In this document: positions 1-6,282 of the stretch, piece by piece
How the letters are laid out: each line of letters begins with the position of its first letter
Numbering within the stretch: position 1 is the stretch's first letter
DNA from: Desulfosporosinus sp.
GTDB taxonomy: Bacteria > Bacillota > Desulfitobacteriia > Desulfitobacteriales > Desulfitobacteriaceae
NCBI GenBank assembly: GCA_003132105.1
Contig: PKWS01000184.1
Coordinates: forward strand, 6,460 to 16,539
Direction of reading: 5' to 3'
DNA length: 10,080 nucleotides
Translations under genes and position numbers: made by a program
The notes under the pieces: generated by a model
The model's database searches: none
Seen by the model: only the letters and a program-made list of their open reading frames with translations
What the model was told of the DNA's origin: nothing

Positions 1-2
1 TA

Positions 3-608
3 AATGAAATACTCATTAGTATTGCTTTTATAGGGCTTTTAATAGCACCAATGGTTTGGTCATTTACCCCGATGTTTCATCCAATGAATAGCAGGAGTCC
101 TTCAGCTGGATTGGAGCTTTTTTCAAGCAAACAAGAAGATAATTCAATGACAAGTGACAACTCGAAGCTTATAAAATTTTTAGAAGCTAACAGAAATAAT
201 GAGAAATATTTTGTTGAAGTTCCTTCAGCCATGACTTATGGTTCAGATTTAATCCTTAAAACTGGTGAACCTGTCTTGACGCTTGGAGGGTTTAGCGGAT
301 CAGATCCCATACTTACTGTAGACCAGTTTAAACAATTAGTTGCTGATGGAGCTATAAGATATGCTATGGTCAGTGCAGACAGGAGTAGAGGAATGGGGTT
401 GCCAGGAGCTATGGGAGGTAACTCGAATAATGCTATTATGAGCTGGATTAAATCAAATGGGAAGGTTGTTTCAGATAATGAATGGAAGGATTCTACAACT
501 TCAAAAAAACAAACGGGAAATCAACGATCCAGTGGATTTGGCGGTGGAACAAATTCTACTGAACTTTATGATTTAAAGCTTGATGTTAAAACTCTGCCTA
601 TAAAGTAA
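3..608 (+). CDS. C-terminal part of a family 39 (PMT/ArnT/YkcB-like) membrane glycosyltransferase
   Basis: The frame is open from the left edge, so the gene starts before the window; the ATG at 51 is internal. The visible part begins with a hydrophobic stretch (codons about 3-50, one last membrane helix), followed by about 185 residues of extracytoplasmic domain ending in TAA at 606-608. Such C-terminal domains (a segment like FLEANRNNEKYF, then TYGSDLILKTGEPV, GGFSGSDPILT and a Gly/Ser/Asn-rich tail with MGGNSNNAIMSWI) are what I know from Firmicute YkcB-type glycosyltransferases, which move sugars from polyprenyl-phosphate carriers to acceptors outside the membrane. The catalytic N-terminal Asp motif and most helices lie outside the window, so the family call rests on the tail only. 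The gene is followed by a hairpin terminator at 634. Confidence 0.72.
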   Translation, partial: NEILISIAFIGLLIAPMVWSFTPMFHPMNSRSPSAGLELFSSKQEDNSMTSDNSKLIKFLEANRNNEKYFVEVPSAMTYGSDLILKTGEPVLTLGGFSGSDPILTVDQFKQLVADGAIRYAMVSADRSRGMGLPGAMGGNSNNAIMSWIKSNGKVVSDNEWKDSTTSKKQTGNQRSSGFGGGTNSTELYDLKLDVKTLPIK

Positions 609-633
609 AGTTTATCTAAATTTTTTTAGGCAG

Positions 634-674
634 GCAAGGGACACACCTTTCTTTCAAAGTGCGTCCCTTGCTTT
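634..674 (+). terminator. Rho-independent terminator after the glycosyltransferase gene
   Basis: The left arm gcaagggacacac (634-646) pairs with the right arm gtgcgtcccttgc (659-671) with one mismatch. The helix can extend through cttt/aaag around a small loop. A short T run (672-674) follows. It lies 25 bases after the stop codon and points in the direction of the gene. Confidence 0.7.
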
Positions 675-1160
675 AACATATTGATATTCTTGTTAGCGCT
701 ACCGGACGTAACCCGTGTAATTTAAACTTCTTTAATTTGTTATGGATTTTTTTATAAAGATGAGGAAATATTTTATCCCAATAATACAGATTAAAAGGGG
801 TGGAAGCCAGAAAGATCGGGGTCGCACAAAGAACAAAACAACTTTCCTGTTCGTACAACCTGCAGGGGTGGGTGTCTTGCTGCACTGGTTCGTTTGTAAA
901 TATAGTAGTGTGTCTGGTATTCTGCCATAGGACGATGGCTCATCCCGTTCTGACAGTCCAAGGTAGGTCTCTGGATTCGCGGTGGGCAAACCCCGCTGGG
1001 GCAAGGGCTGTAGGGATATGTGCGAGGTTATCTACTGAATTTATTTGCAGTTCATTATGGTGACGGTATGGCTTTTTTTCTTCATGGATTGTTTTTGCTA
1101 TTGAATGGTTTTCAACATGGTAAACATGCCAATAAACATAAAAAAGATGAACGGATATAT
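675..1160. other. Intergenic tract without a convincing gene; GC-rich core at about 780-1050
   Basis: Short frames exist on both strands, but none has a ribosome binding site, a domain or a composition that I would accept as protein. The core from about 780 to 1050 is clearly richer in G and C than the AT-rich DNA on both sides. It holds several small helices: gccat/atggc at 924-928 and 935-939, cccc/gggg at 991-994 and 998-1001 (or alternatively ggg-caaa-ccc at 984-993), and tgcag/ctgca near 862-884. It could be a structured RNA, the noncoding end of a lost insertion sequence (IS110-type elements carry such noncoding ends), or an old gene remnant. I cannot assign it. Confidence 0.35.
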
Positions 1161-1226
1161 TTCCTTATCGAAACCTCTCAGCAAACACCAAGCCTCCTAG
1201 TGAGTACAAACATGATATCCTTTCAA
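1161..1226 (+). repeat. Imperfect direct repeat A, copy 1
   Basis: This stretch starts with ttccttatcgaa and includes cctctcagcaaacac. It matches 3070-3134 in the same orientation; the first 28 bases agree at 27 positions, then similarity falls with small gaps. In one forward frame both copies read a similar peptide (SLSKPLSKH here, SLSNPLSKH in the other). They could therefore be remnants of the same gene family rather than a mobile repeat. Confidence 0.6.
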
Positions 1227-1281
1227 TGTTTTAGTTCTATGTAATTGTGACGAAGTCACATAAGGGTTCTACTACTTATAA

Positions 1282-1855
1282 GGACTTGTTATTCAAGTTG
1301 TATTGCTCATGGGCGATTCTATAGCCAAGGGTACGGGAGATGAGAAAGGTAAAGGAATCGGTGGCAATTTAATGGATTTGTTGAAAACCCAGACGCCGAA
1401 AGACATAAAAGTGGACAATTTAGGGGTAGATAGATATAAGATCAATGATTTAAAAGCTCAGTTAAAGAGTGGAAAACAAGATCAAATAATAAGCAATACT
1501 GATTTTTTGATCATATCCATCGGTGGTAGTGACCTGCAAGAAATCCAGTCCCTTAAAGATACCCAGAAAGAAAAAGCTTTTCAGACCAAGCAAGACTCAT
1601 ATGTTGCGGAAGTGAAAGACATTATCACGAAAATCAGGACGTTAAATAAAAAAACACAAATTATTATGGTAGGGAGCTACAATCCCGTTAGTGTGGTGAA
1701 TACATCAGATAATATTTCGTACCTTGACACATGGAGTTAAGAGTTATAATGCTCAGCTTGTGTTGGCAAAGGACGACAGAGCGACTTTTATCCCTACGTA
1801 CGATTTGTTCAAAAACAATTTGAATCGTTTTATATCTGCCGTTAATTCCGGGTAG
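1282..1855 (+). pseudogene. Broken SGNH/GDSL-type hydrolase (lipase/esterase-like)
   Basis: The frame opens after a stop at 1279-1281 and soon reads MGDSIAKGTG (from 1309), the block I Gly-Asp-Ser that carries the nucleophile in SGNH hydrolases. LIISIGGSDL further on resembles block III, with GGSD in place of the usual GxND. No signal peptide or ribosome binding site precedes it, so the N-terminus is missing. The frame stops at TAA 1738-1740. Homology resumes in another frame at SYNAQLVLAKDD (1742 on) and runs through FIPTYDLFKNNLNRFISA to TAG at 1853. The break coincides with gagttaa/gagttat at 1734-1747, an almost exact 7-bp tandem duplication. The final block with catalytic Asp and His (family pattern ISAD..HPN) is gone, replaced by a short VNSG ending. 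An intact protein would be an exported esterase-like enzyme; this copy should be inactive. Confidence 0.75.
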
Positions 1856-1859
1856 CATA
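1839..1859 (+). repeat. Short imperfect direct repeat B, copy 1
   Basis: The 21-base stretch ccgttaattccgggtagcat+a resembles 2942-2962, differing only by the position of one C and one T. It lies at the junction where the hydrolase remnant ends and the kinase remnant begins. The second copy lies beyond the end of the kinase remnant. Confidence 0.5.
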
Positions 1860-2691
1860 ATATCAAGCAAAATAAGAGTCACTTCAAGGCTTATATTCAG
1901 GTATCGCAAAATAAGGCAAAGGAATACACCTTTCTTTGGATATTGCTTATTCTCATGGCGATTGCAGATATGTTTGGAATTCTATTCTCGCTTTTTGCGG
2001 GGTACCTTCTGATTAGAAGGATGCCTAATCCCATAGACAAGATGACCAAAGCAGCTAATGAAATTGGCTTGTCCGGACTTTCCACAAGAATTGAAGTACC
2101 TCTAGTAGATGATGAACTGTCCAGGCTTGCTAAAACCTTCAATGAAATGCTGGACAGGATTAAAACTATTTTGAAAAGCAGGGGCGATTTGTAGCAGATG
2201 CATCCCACGAACTTAGAACACCTGTCGCCATCATCCAAGGTTATATAGGTATGATGGATCGTTGGGGAAAGCAGGATGAAAAAGTTTTACAGGAATCTAT
2301 TGATGTGATTAAGAAAGAAACTCTTAGCATGACGGTTATGATTGAAAGATTGCTGTTTTTCGCCAGAGGGGATAACGGAAGTCAAGTGCTTCAGAAGACA
2401 ACGTTTAGTATTGACGAACTGATGGAAGAAGTCTCTATGGAAAGTTTGATTCTGGCTTCAGGGCACGACTTTTCATTTCACGGTTCTCAAGGATTGGAGG
2501 TTTTTGCGGATCGAAGGATGATCAAGCAAATGCTTAGAGCCTTGTTGAATAACAGCATTAAATTTACTCCTGGCGGCGGCAGGGTGAGCGTTCTTTATTC
2601 CGGAGATGAAAATACTATTGTCTTCACAATCATAGACACCGGAATTGGAATTCCTGAGGCAGAAAAAGTGCAACTATGCTTAGGCAATTGA
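1856..2691 (+). pseudogene. Truncated and frameshifted sensor histidine kinase (HAMP-HisKA-HATPase)
   Basis: The reading frame starts without a start codon or ribosome binding site (HNIKQNKSHFKAYIQVSQNK). It then gives a membrane helix (about 1934-2020) and a HAMP linker (LLIRRMPNPIDKMTKAANEI through DELSRLAKTFNEMLDRI) before TAG at about 2192. A single-base loss around 2165-2175 moves homology to another frame, where EKQGRFVADASHELRTP carries the H-box; the phospho-accepting His codon is 2206-2208. The N-box follows (LLNNSIKFTP, about 2542-2570), then the G1 box (DTGIGIP, 2635-2655), and the frame ends at TGA 2689-2691. The first transmembrane helix, most of the sensor domain, and the F, G2 and G3 parts of the ATPase domain are missing. 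It was a two-component kinase of the OmpR-partner type. No response regulator is left in the window, and the product should be non-functional. Confidence 0.88.
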
Positions 2692-2744
2692 AAAAGCAAC
2701 CACCTTCACTGGACCAGATTAATTCTTTTTTAGAAGAAAGGTAA
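2658..2744 (+). pseudogene. Possible 3' tail of another, unidentified gene fused behind the kinase remnant
   Basis: In the frame overlapping the end of the kinase remnant there is a short open stretch, MLRQLKKQPPSLDQINSFLE plus ER, ending in TAA at 2742-2744. It has the amphipathic, charged look of a protein C-terminus, while the kinase sequence loses similarity at this point. It may be the end of a gene joined to the kinase by deletion, or chance. No family is recognised. Confidence 0.25.
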
Positions 2745-2812
2745 AAGGGGTTCGTCCATGGTGCTTCCTGAATATGGGGTCACTGCACTTTAGATAATAC
2801 GACATTGCCTGC

Positions 2813-2881
2813 GCGGCCCCGACGGGGTAAAGTCTAGCCGAACTATAAACTAAGGCATCAGCTTAACTGCTGGGGCCTTTT
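2813..2881 (+). terminator. Structured GC-rich element ending in a terminator-like hairpin
   Basis: A short hairpin (cccc gac gggg, 2817-2827) is followed by gtaaagtctagccgaact. A longer hairpin then has aaggc (2852-2856) pairing with gcctt (2875-2879) and cagc (2859-2862) pairing with gctg (2869-2872), followed by TTTTA. The layout, a compact structured part followed by a terminator, resembles a regulatory leader. No intact gene follows on this strand, and I do not recognise a known riboswitch class. It may be the orphaned leader of a deleted gene. Confidence 0.4.
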
Positions 2882-2941
2882 ACCATTATGAGCCTTTCAC
2901 ATATTCTACATAGAAAGTTCATAAATACAATAGACAGTTAA

Positions 2942-2962
2942 CCGTTAATTCGGGTTAGCATA
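2942..2962 (+). repeat. Short imperfect direct repeat B, copy 2
   Basis: The sequence ccgttaattcgggttagcat+a matches 1839-1859 apart from a shifted C and T. It contains a small inverted repeat, taacc/ggtta. Together the two copies bracket the kinase remnant and its GC-rich tail. Confidence 0.5.
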
Positions 2963-2994
2963 CAGCACGTTTTTTTTCATTCCTCATTCTTAAC

Positions 2995-3018
2995 CCCCTC
3001 CTATGGAGGGGACTTTTT
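2995..3018 (+). terminator. Rho-independent terminator hairpin
   Basis: A perfect 7-bp GC-rich stem, cccctcc (2995-3001) with ggagggg (3005-3011), closes on a three-base loop. The bases ac and a run of five T (3014-3018) follow. It is a strong plus-strand terminator but has no intact gene in front of it, consistent with loss of the gene it served. Confidence 0.7.
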
Positions 3019-3069
3019 ATTATGCTTTCACTGGATCGGTTTTGCCTTAGTGATATCTGGCGTGGTTCT

Positions 3070-3134
3070 TTCCTTATCGAACCCTCTCAGCAAACACAAG
3101 TCTTCGAGTGAGGACAACGATATATTCTTTCAAA
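3070..3134 (+). repeat. Imperfect direct repeat A, copy 2
   Basis: This is the counterpart of 1161-1226 (see there). Here the forward frame reads SLSNPLSKHKSSSEDND before entering the terminator region of the glycosidase gene. The two copies lie on the outer sides of the hydrolase/kinase remnants and repeat B lies inside them. Confidence 0.6.
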
Positions 3135-3138
3135 TAAT

Positions 3139-3175
3139 AGGCAGCTACTTTCTAATTTAATAAAAGTAGCTGCCT
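3139..3175 (-). terminator. Terminator of the phosphodiester glycosidase gene
   Basis: A perfect 13-bp inverted repeat, aggcagctacttt (3139-3151) and aaagtagctgcct (3163-3175), has an 11-base loop. It starts 45 bases past the stop codon of the minus-strand gene. In the minus direction it is followed by attatttg, a weak T tract. In the plus direction it is followed by catttta, so it could act both ways. Confidence 0.7.
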
Positions 3176-3219
3176 CATTTTAGTGCACTCCCAGTAGATG
3201 TAGCTTCTATCTGATTATT

Positions 3220-4254
3220 TTACTTCACAATAAAAAAGGATGGCGCATGACGTTCACCGTATGGACTCGATGGGTGATTAACAATCTGATTGTGATAATA
3301 GAGAACAGTTGAGGCTCCACCGTCAAGATTGGCTACGTTGTAGGCACCATATTCAAGCATGACATCCTGAACCTCTTTTAGTGTAGCGCCCAGGGATCCG
3401 ATCTGGCGTCCGTCGATAACCAGCATCAAGATAGTACCATCCTTCGTTTGCCCAATGGCCGTCCTAGGAGCAATTCCCCATCCCCCATCTCCATGGGTGA
3501 TGGCCGGCTTACCGTTGACTACAAGAAAAGGGCCGAATGTGACTGCATCCCGTATGCCCATCTGCTTGATGTGAGTTAAAGAATAATGGCCAAGGACAAG
3601 GACATTACTTTTATTCATGCCAATGACATCATAGATTGAAACTCCGTAATCCTTGGATAGAATTCTACCGTTCGACATGAGGATCCCTTGAGGGTGCCCA
3701 CCGCTTCCGTTGCCCTGCGGGTCGTTAAACATTCCCCCGTTAATGACGGCGACAGCCCCGGTATCCTTGGCAATATCTTCTGCCCTTTCTCCGATCTTGC
3801 CGAGATAACGTGTCGCTGCCACTTTGACACGTCCAGGATCATTGACCTTAAGCAAGTATCCTTTAAACCCACTTTGACTGATGTCAATCAGTTCCGTGCC
3901 ATTATTCTTGTTCGTGCCGTTCATATCAATCGAGGCCGGATTAGAGTTCCCCAGAACTAAGGGTTTGTTGCTGTCCAGTATTTGTTGAATCTTGGCATCG
4001 TTAAAAAACCACTTCGCCAAGTACTGATGGTTCATGCTCGTCATCGCGCTTGATACCCATAGACTGCGCAGCGTCTCAAAGGGTTGAAAGGGGACATAGA
4101 GAAACCCCATGAAAAGTAAAAGGAAAATGGTGAAAACACCGAAAACCCTTGCTTTGAACTGGGTTAACAGACTTTTTTCCCTGCTGTAATAGTAGACCCC
4201 TGCAGGTTTTCCATGCGTTGAGTGTGAAGACCTAGTAATCCCTGTACTGCCCAT
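3220..4254 (-). CDS. Membrane-anchored phosphodiester glycosidase family protein (NAGPA domain, exopolysaccharide-related)
   Basis: The product is 344 residues if it starts at the ATG at 4254-4252, which follows ggaggttaac, an ideal ribosome binding site. An upstream in-frame ATG at 4293 lacks one. The N-terminus has a basic, Ser-rich cytoplasmic part of about 35 residues and one hydrophobic helix (about 36-54), so the protein is anchored in the membrane with its main domain outside. The domain shows the NAGPA/DUF2233 landmarks: VINGGMFND (about residue 170), APRTAIGQTKDGTILMLVID (about 262-281), and NLDGGASTVLYY (about 310). This family is named after the enzyme that removes N-acetylglucosamine from phosphodiesters. 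Bacterial members are linked to exopolysaccharide or wall-polymer metabolism, but the substrate here cannot be read from sequence. The gene stands alone, with its own leader element (4301-4350) and terminator. Confidence 0.87.
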   Translation of the reverse strand: MGSTGITRSSHSTHGKPAGVYYYSREKSLLTQFKARVFGVFTIFLLLFMGFLYVPFQPFETLRSLWVSSAMTSMNHQYLAKWFFNDAKIQQILDSNKPLVLGNSNPASIDMNGTNKNNGTELIDISQSGFKGYLLKVNDPGRVKVAATRYLGKIGERAEDIAKDTGAVAVINGGMFNDPQGNGSGGHPQGILMSNGRILSKDYGVSIYDVIGMNKSNVLVLGHYSLTHIKQMGIRDAVTFGPFLVVNGKPAITHGDGGWGIAPRTAIGQTKDGTILMLVIDGRQIGSLGATLKEVQDVMLEYGAYNVANLDGGASTVLYYHNQIVNHPSSPYGERHAPSFFIVK

Positions 4255-4300
4255 GTTAACCTCCATCTCCAAAAACTTTATACATATTATCAATATTTGA

Positions 4301-4350
4301 AACCCTACAGAGTTTGCTTGGAAAATGCTCCAAGCTCGCCCGATAGGGTT
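4301..4350 (-). promoter_or_regulatory. Two-stem leader element in front of the glycosidase gene (candidate cis-regulatory RNA)
   Basis: Read on the minus strand, an outer 7-bp stem (aaccctat with gtagggtt, one end pair mismatched) encloses an inner perfect 7-bp stem, gcttgga/tccaagc, with a six-base loop. The two are separated by an eight-base internal loop on each side (tcgggcga and aaactctg). It ends about 46 bases before the start codon. It lacks a T run, so it is not an ordinary terminator. A helix-internal loop-helix design is common in small riboswitches, but I do not recognise a known consensus. A weak promoter (TTATCA, 16 bases, TATGAT on the minus strand near 4415-4445) may lie upstream. 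Confidence 0.4.
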
Positions 4351-4912
4351 GCTTCAGGTTATTGGTGAAATTAGCCAGATAAATACCTTATCATCTGTGA
4401 TAAATCATAACAAGTACATAAAAATTGATAACTCGTCTGAAATGTTGAAGTTAAATTTATAATTATTTATCTTATCATATTAATAAACATTTGGAACACC
4501 TCCCAGTGCTCCTGAAGTTAGTACCTAATAATTAGACTAACATAATTTCCATAACTCATCCATGGTAATTGTTGGGTGCTAAATGACCAGAGATTCCCTT
4601 CATACAACTATTTGGGTCTTTTATACCTCGATTTAGTATATATGTATTGTCAATTATTCTATATATCAAACACAGAAAACTCCCGTAGGTAGTGTTCACC
4701 GTTAGTGATCGTATCCCGTTGAATTTTAAAAGAACTACTTTATTAAAGACATTGTGTGTTAAAAGAATTCATAACTTCCCATTATTGTCATCACATATTC
4801 CCCATAAGGAGGTCACAAGATGGTCACAAACTTACTCTAAGATAAGATGAGTAGCAAGACAATACCCGAGCGCCCGTTTTGCCTTTAGATTATTTTCACG
4901 AAAAGGAGTAAA
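4351..4912. other. AT-rich intergenic region between divergent genes
   Basis: I see no gene of normal size. It holds a small perfect hairpin, ttatca/tgataa with a four-base loop (4388-4403). It also holds a tiny frame of six codons (MVTNLL, 4820-4840) preceded at normal distance by a canonical aaggagg. The octamer ggtcacaa occurs twice, 11 bases apart (4811 and 4822), around that start. The rest is AT-rich DNA between the glycosidase (minus) and the membrane protein at 4913 (plus), so it should contain both promoters. I could not fix a convincing promoter for the latter. Confidence 0.5.
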
Positions 4913-5380
4913 ATGCTGAAGAGATTTAAGAGAAATGATGCGATGAAGAAGTCTAAGCGCCCTGCCGGTTCAATCATATTGTATGTTGCCGCTATTGTTG
5001 TAACTATTATTGGGGTCGTGTATTTGGTGACGAATATCGAGCAATTCCAAAAAACCGTGGCTCAATATGTAGCACAAGGGTATCCTTCTGCTGACGTCGC
5101 TAGCCAATTGATGCCGGGAATTTATGAACCCATCGCGGTCTATGGCGGTATCGCTTTTCTTTTGTTTGGAGCAGGAATGATTAATCAGAAGATTTCAAAA
5201 TGCCTAAAAATGTTGGATGAACTTGAGGTAGAGGGTGCTGAGTCCGATGCAGATAAGATTAATGAAGTGGCTCCTGATACCAGTTGGTTAGAACATGATG
5301 TTGAGACGGGCGAGGTCGAAGCCGCCGAGATTGAAACCAATGAACATGACTCGGGAAGCCTGAATCCTGATCCAAATTAG
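4913..5380 (+). CDS. Two-helix membrane protein with long acidic tail, function unknown
   Basis: The product is 155 residues. The ATG at 4913 follows aaaaggag at a short normal distance. An in-frame ATG ten codons on (MKKSKRP) is a possible alternative. A strongly basic N-terminus (KRFKRNDAMKKSKR) precedes a first membrane helix (about residues 18-40). A loop of about 30 residues with YVAQGYPSADVASQLMPG and a second helix (about 71-91) follow. The C-terminal 55 residues are very acidic and low in complexity (ELEVEGAESDADK, ETGEVEAAEIETNEHD). By the positive-inside rule both ends should be in the cytoplasm. No catalytic motif is visible. It is a single-gene unit with a hairpin directly behind its stop codon. 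I recognise no named family. Confidence 0.75.
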   Translation: MLKRFKRNDAMKKSKRPAGSIILYVAAIVVTIIGVVYLVTNIEQFQKTVAQYVAQGYPSADVASQLMPGIYEPIAVYGGIAFLLFGAGMINQKISKCLKMLDELEVEGAESDADKINEVAPDTSWLEHDVETGEVEAAEIETNEHDSGSLNPDPN

Positions 5381-5406
5381 AATGTCCACTTCTACAAGTG
5401 GGCGTT
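5381..5406 (+). terminator. Hairpin immediately after the stop codon of the acidic-tail membrane protein
   Basis: aatgtccactt (5381-5391) pairs with aagtgggcgtt (5396-5406) over 11 bp including two G-U pairs, with a four-base loop ctac. It begins at the base after the TAG. No T run follows, so termination would be weak; it may instead protect the 3' end of the transcript. Confidence 0.45.
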
Positions 5407-5501
5407 CACTAGTTCGCCAATGCCTCTGAATCCCTAAAGCCAGTTTAGACAACACGTTCAATTCCGTAAAAATTTGTGCATGAGGAAAATGCCGGTCAAG
5501 A

Positions 5502-5657
5502 TCACCTCAACTGGTATTTCACTTTAAGTATTTCGCGAACCTCAACCCCTGCCTTAAACACAAACGCTCCGTTGATGGTGATCAGAACATCGTTTTGAAT
5601 GCTCCCAGGCAGAGGCTGAAGGATGCCGAGGCTTTGGATTGTAGTAGGGAAGTAAAA
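5502..5657 (-). pseudogene. C-terminal remnant of an unidentified minus-strand gene
   Basis: Between TAA (complement of 5658-5660) and TGA (complement of 5502-5504) one minus frame reads 52 codons without a start codon. Its later part has a protein-like pattern: QSLGILQPLPGSIQNDVLIT followed by INGAFVFKAGVEVREILKV. A longer frame on the same strand (5554-5772) has a composition I find less natural. There is no ribosome binding site. I take this as the end of a decayed gene of unknown family; chance is possible. Confidence 0.3.
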
Positions 5658-5985
5658 TTAGGGGCATAATGGTAATGAATATAGCTTTTTTTTCCTTCCT
5701 AAAAAGGACAATTAGTATAGGTTTTAAGCAGGCCACCCCAAATTTTGTAAAAGGAATTGTATCACTCGTCACTCAATTATGGGACTTTTTTGGAAAGTCA
5801 AGTGTTTCGGCCTCCTTTCAGAGCTGAAGCATGATATTTTTCACTGACAACCGATCTTTAATATTATGCCAATCAAAGAATCTCATAAGCAACAAATCTA
5901 CACTTAATCACAATTATACCTTCGTCTCACACCACTTTATGAAGTCTGGTCTGTCTGAAAACCCAAATCTTCCTACGGCAAATAA
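5658..5985. other. Intergenic stretch with no recognisable gene
   Basis: AT-rich sequence with stops in all frames except short ones. I see no motif, repeat or RNA that I can name. It is where the missing front of the DUF347 gene would have stood, but I found no trace of that sequence here. Confidence 0.4.
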
Positions 5986-6282
5986 ACCCTAAGAGGAGGT
6001 GTGGTAACAATTGCTTTCTATCGCTTAAAGCTAAATTCAGTAGTTGCATTCTGGATTGCTTACATCTTGACACGTCCTCTCGGTGCTTCTCTTGGCGACT
6101 TCCTGTCACAATCTCGTGATGATGGCGGTCTTGCTGTGGGCACGGTTGGAACCAGTACAATCTTCCTAATAACAATTTTGAGCATTGTTATTTTCCTGAC
6201 TATTAAGAACCAAGCAATACCGATAAACCAGAAATGGACAATTCAGACGAGGATACCCAAGAAGAAAAAGCCAATCACATGA
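5986..6282 (+). pseudogene. 5'-truncated DUF347 (COG4705-like) membrane protein
   Basis: The frame opens after TAA at 5983-5985 and, from the GTG at 6001, reads VTIAFYRLKLNSVVAFWIAY and then ILTRPLGASLGDFLSQ. The TRPLGAS-GD signature (residues 24-33 from that GTG) is typical of DUF347 repeats in COG4705-type multi-helix membrane proteins. Those proteins usually exceed 200 residues and have earlier copies of this repeat; here only the last repeat and the final helix (GTVGTSTIFLITILSIVIFL) remain. An aagaggaggt sequence abuts the GTG, too close to serve it. After the last helix the frame runs into a basic ending (IPKKKKPIT), while a neighbouring frame gives a more natural hydrophilic tail, so a frameshift near 6205 is likely. 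The family is of unknown function, and this copy is probably dead. Confidence 0.72.

Noticed and set aside
673..1063. Four overlapping frames of 62-90 codons on both strands
   Set aside because: They overlap each other on opposite strands, lack ribosome binding sites and recognisable domains, and lie in the GC-rich noncoding tract. They are better seen as chance frames.
1020..1244. 74-codon plus-strand frame with a hydrophobic start
   Set aside because: No ribosome binding site, unnatural composition, and its end is repeat A, whose similar peptide lies in a different frame.
3615..3960. 90-codon frames on both strands inside the glycosidase gene
   Set aside because: They are shadows of the intact NAGPA-domain gene, which has clear motifs and a strong ribosome binding site.
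5554..5772. 72-codon minus-strand frame
   Set aside because: The protein looks like random AT-rich translation with a His/Arg/Ser-rich end; the overlapping minus frame at 5502-5657 has more natural sequence.
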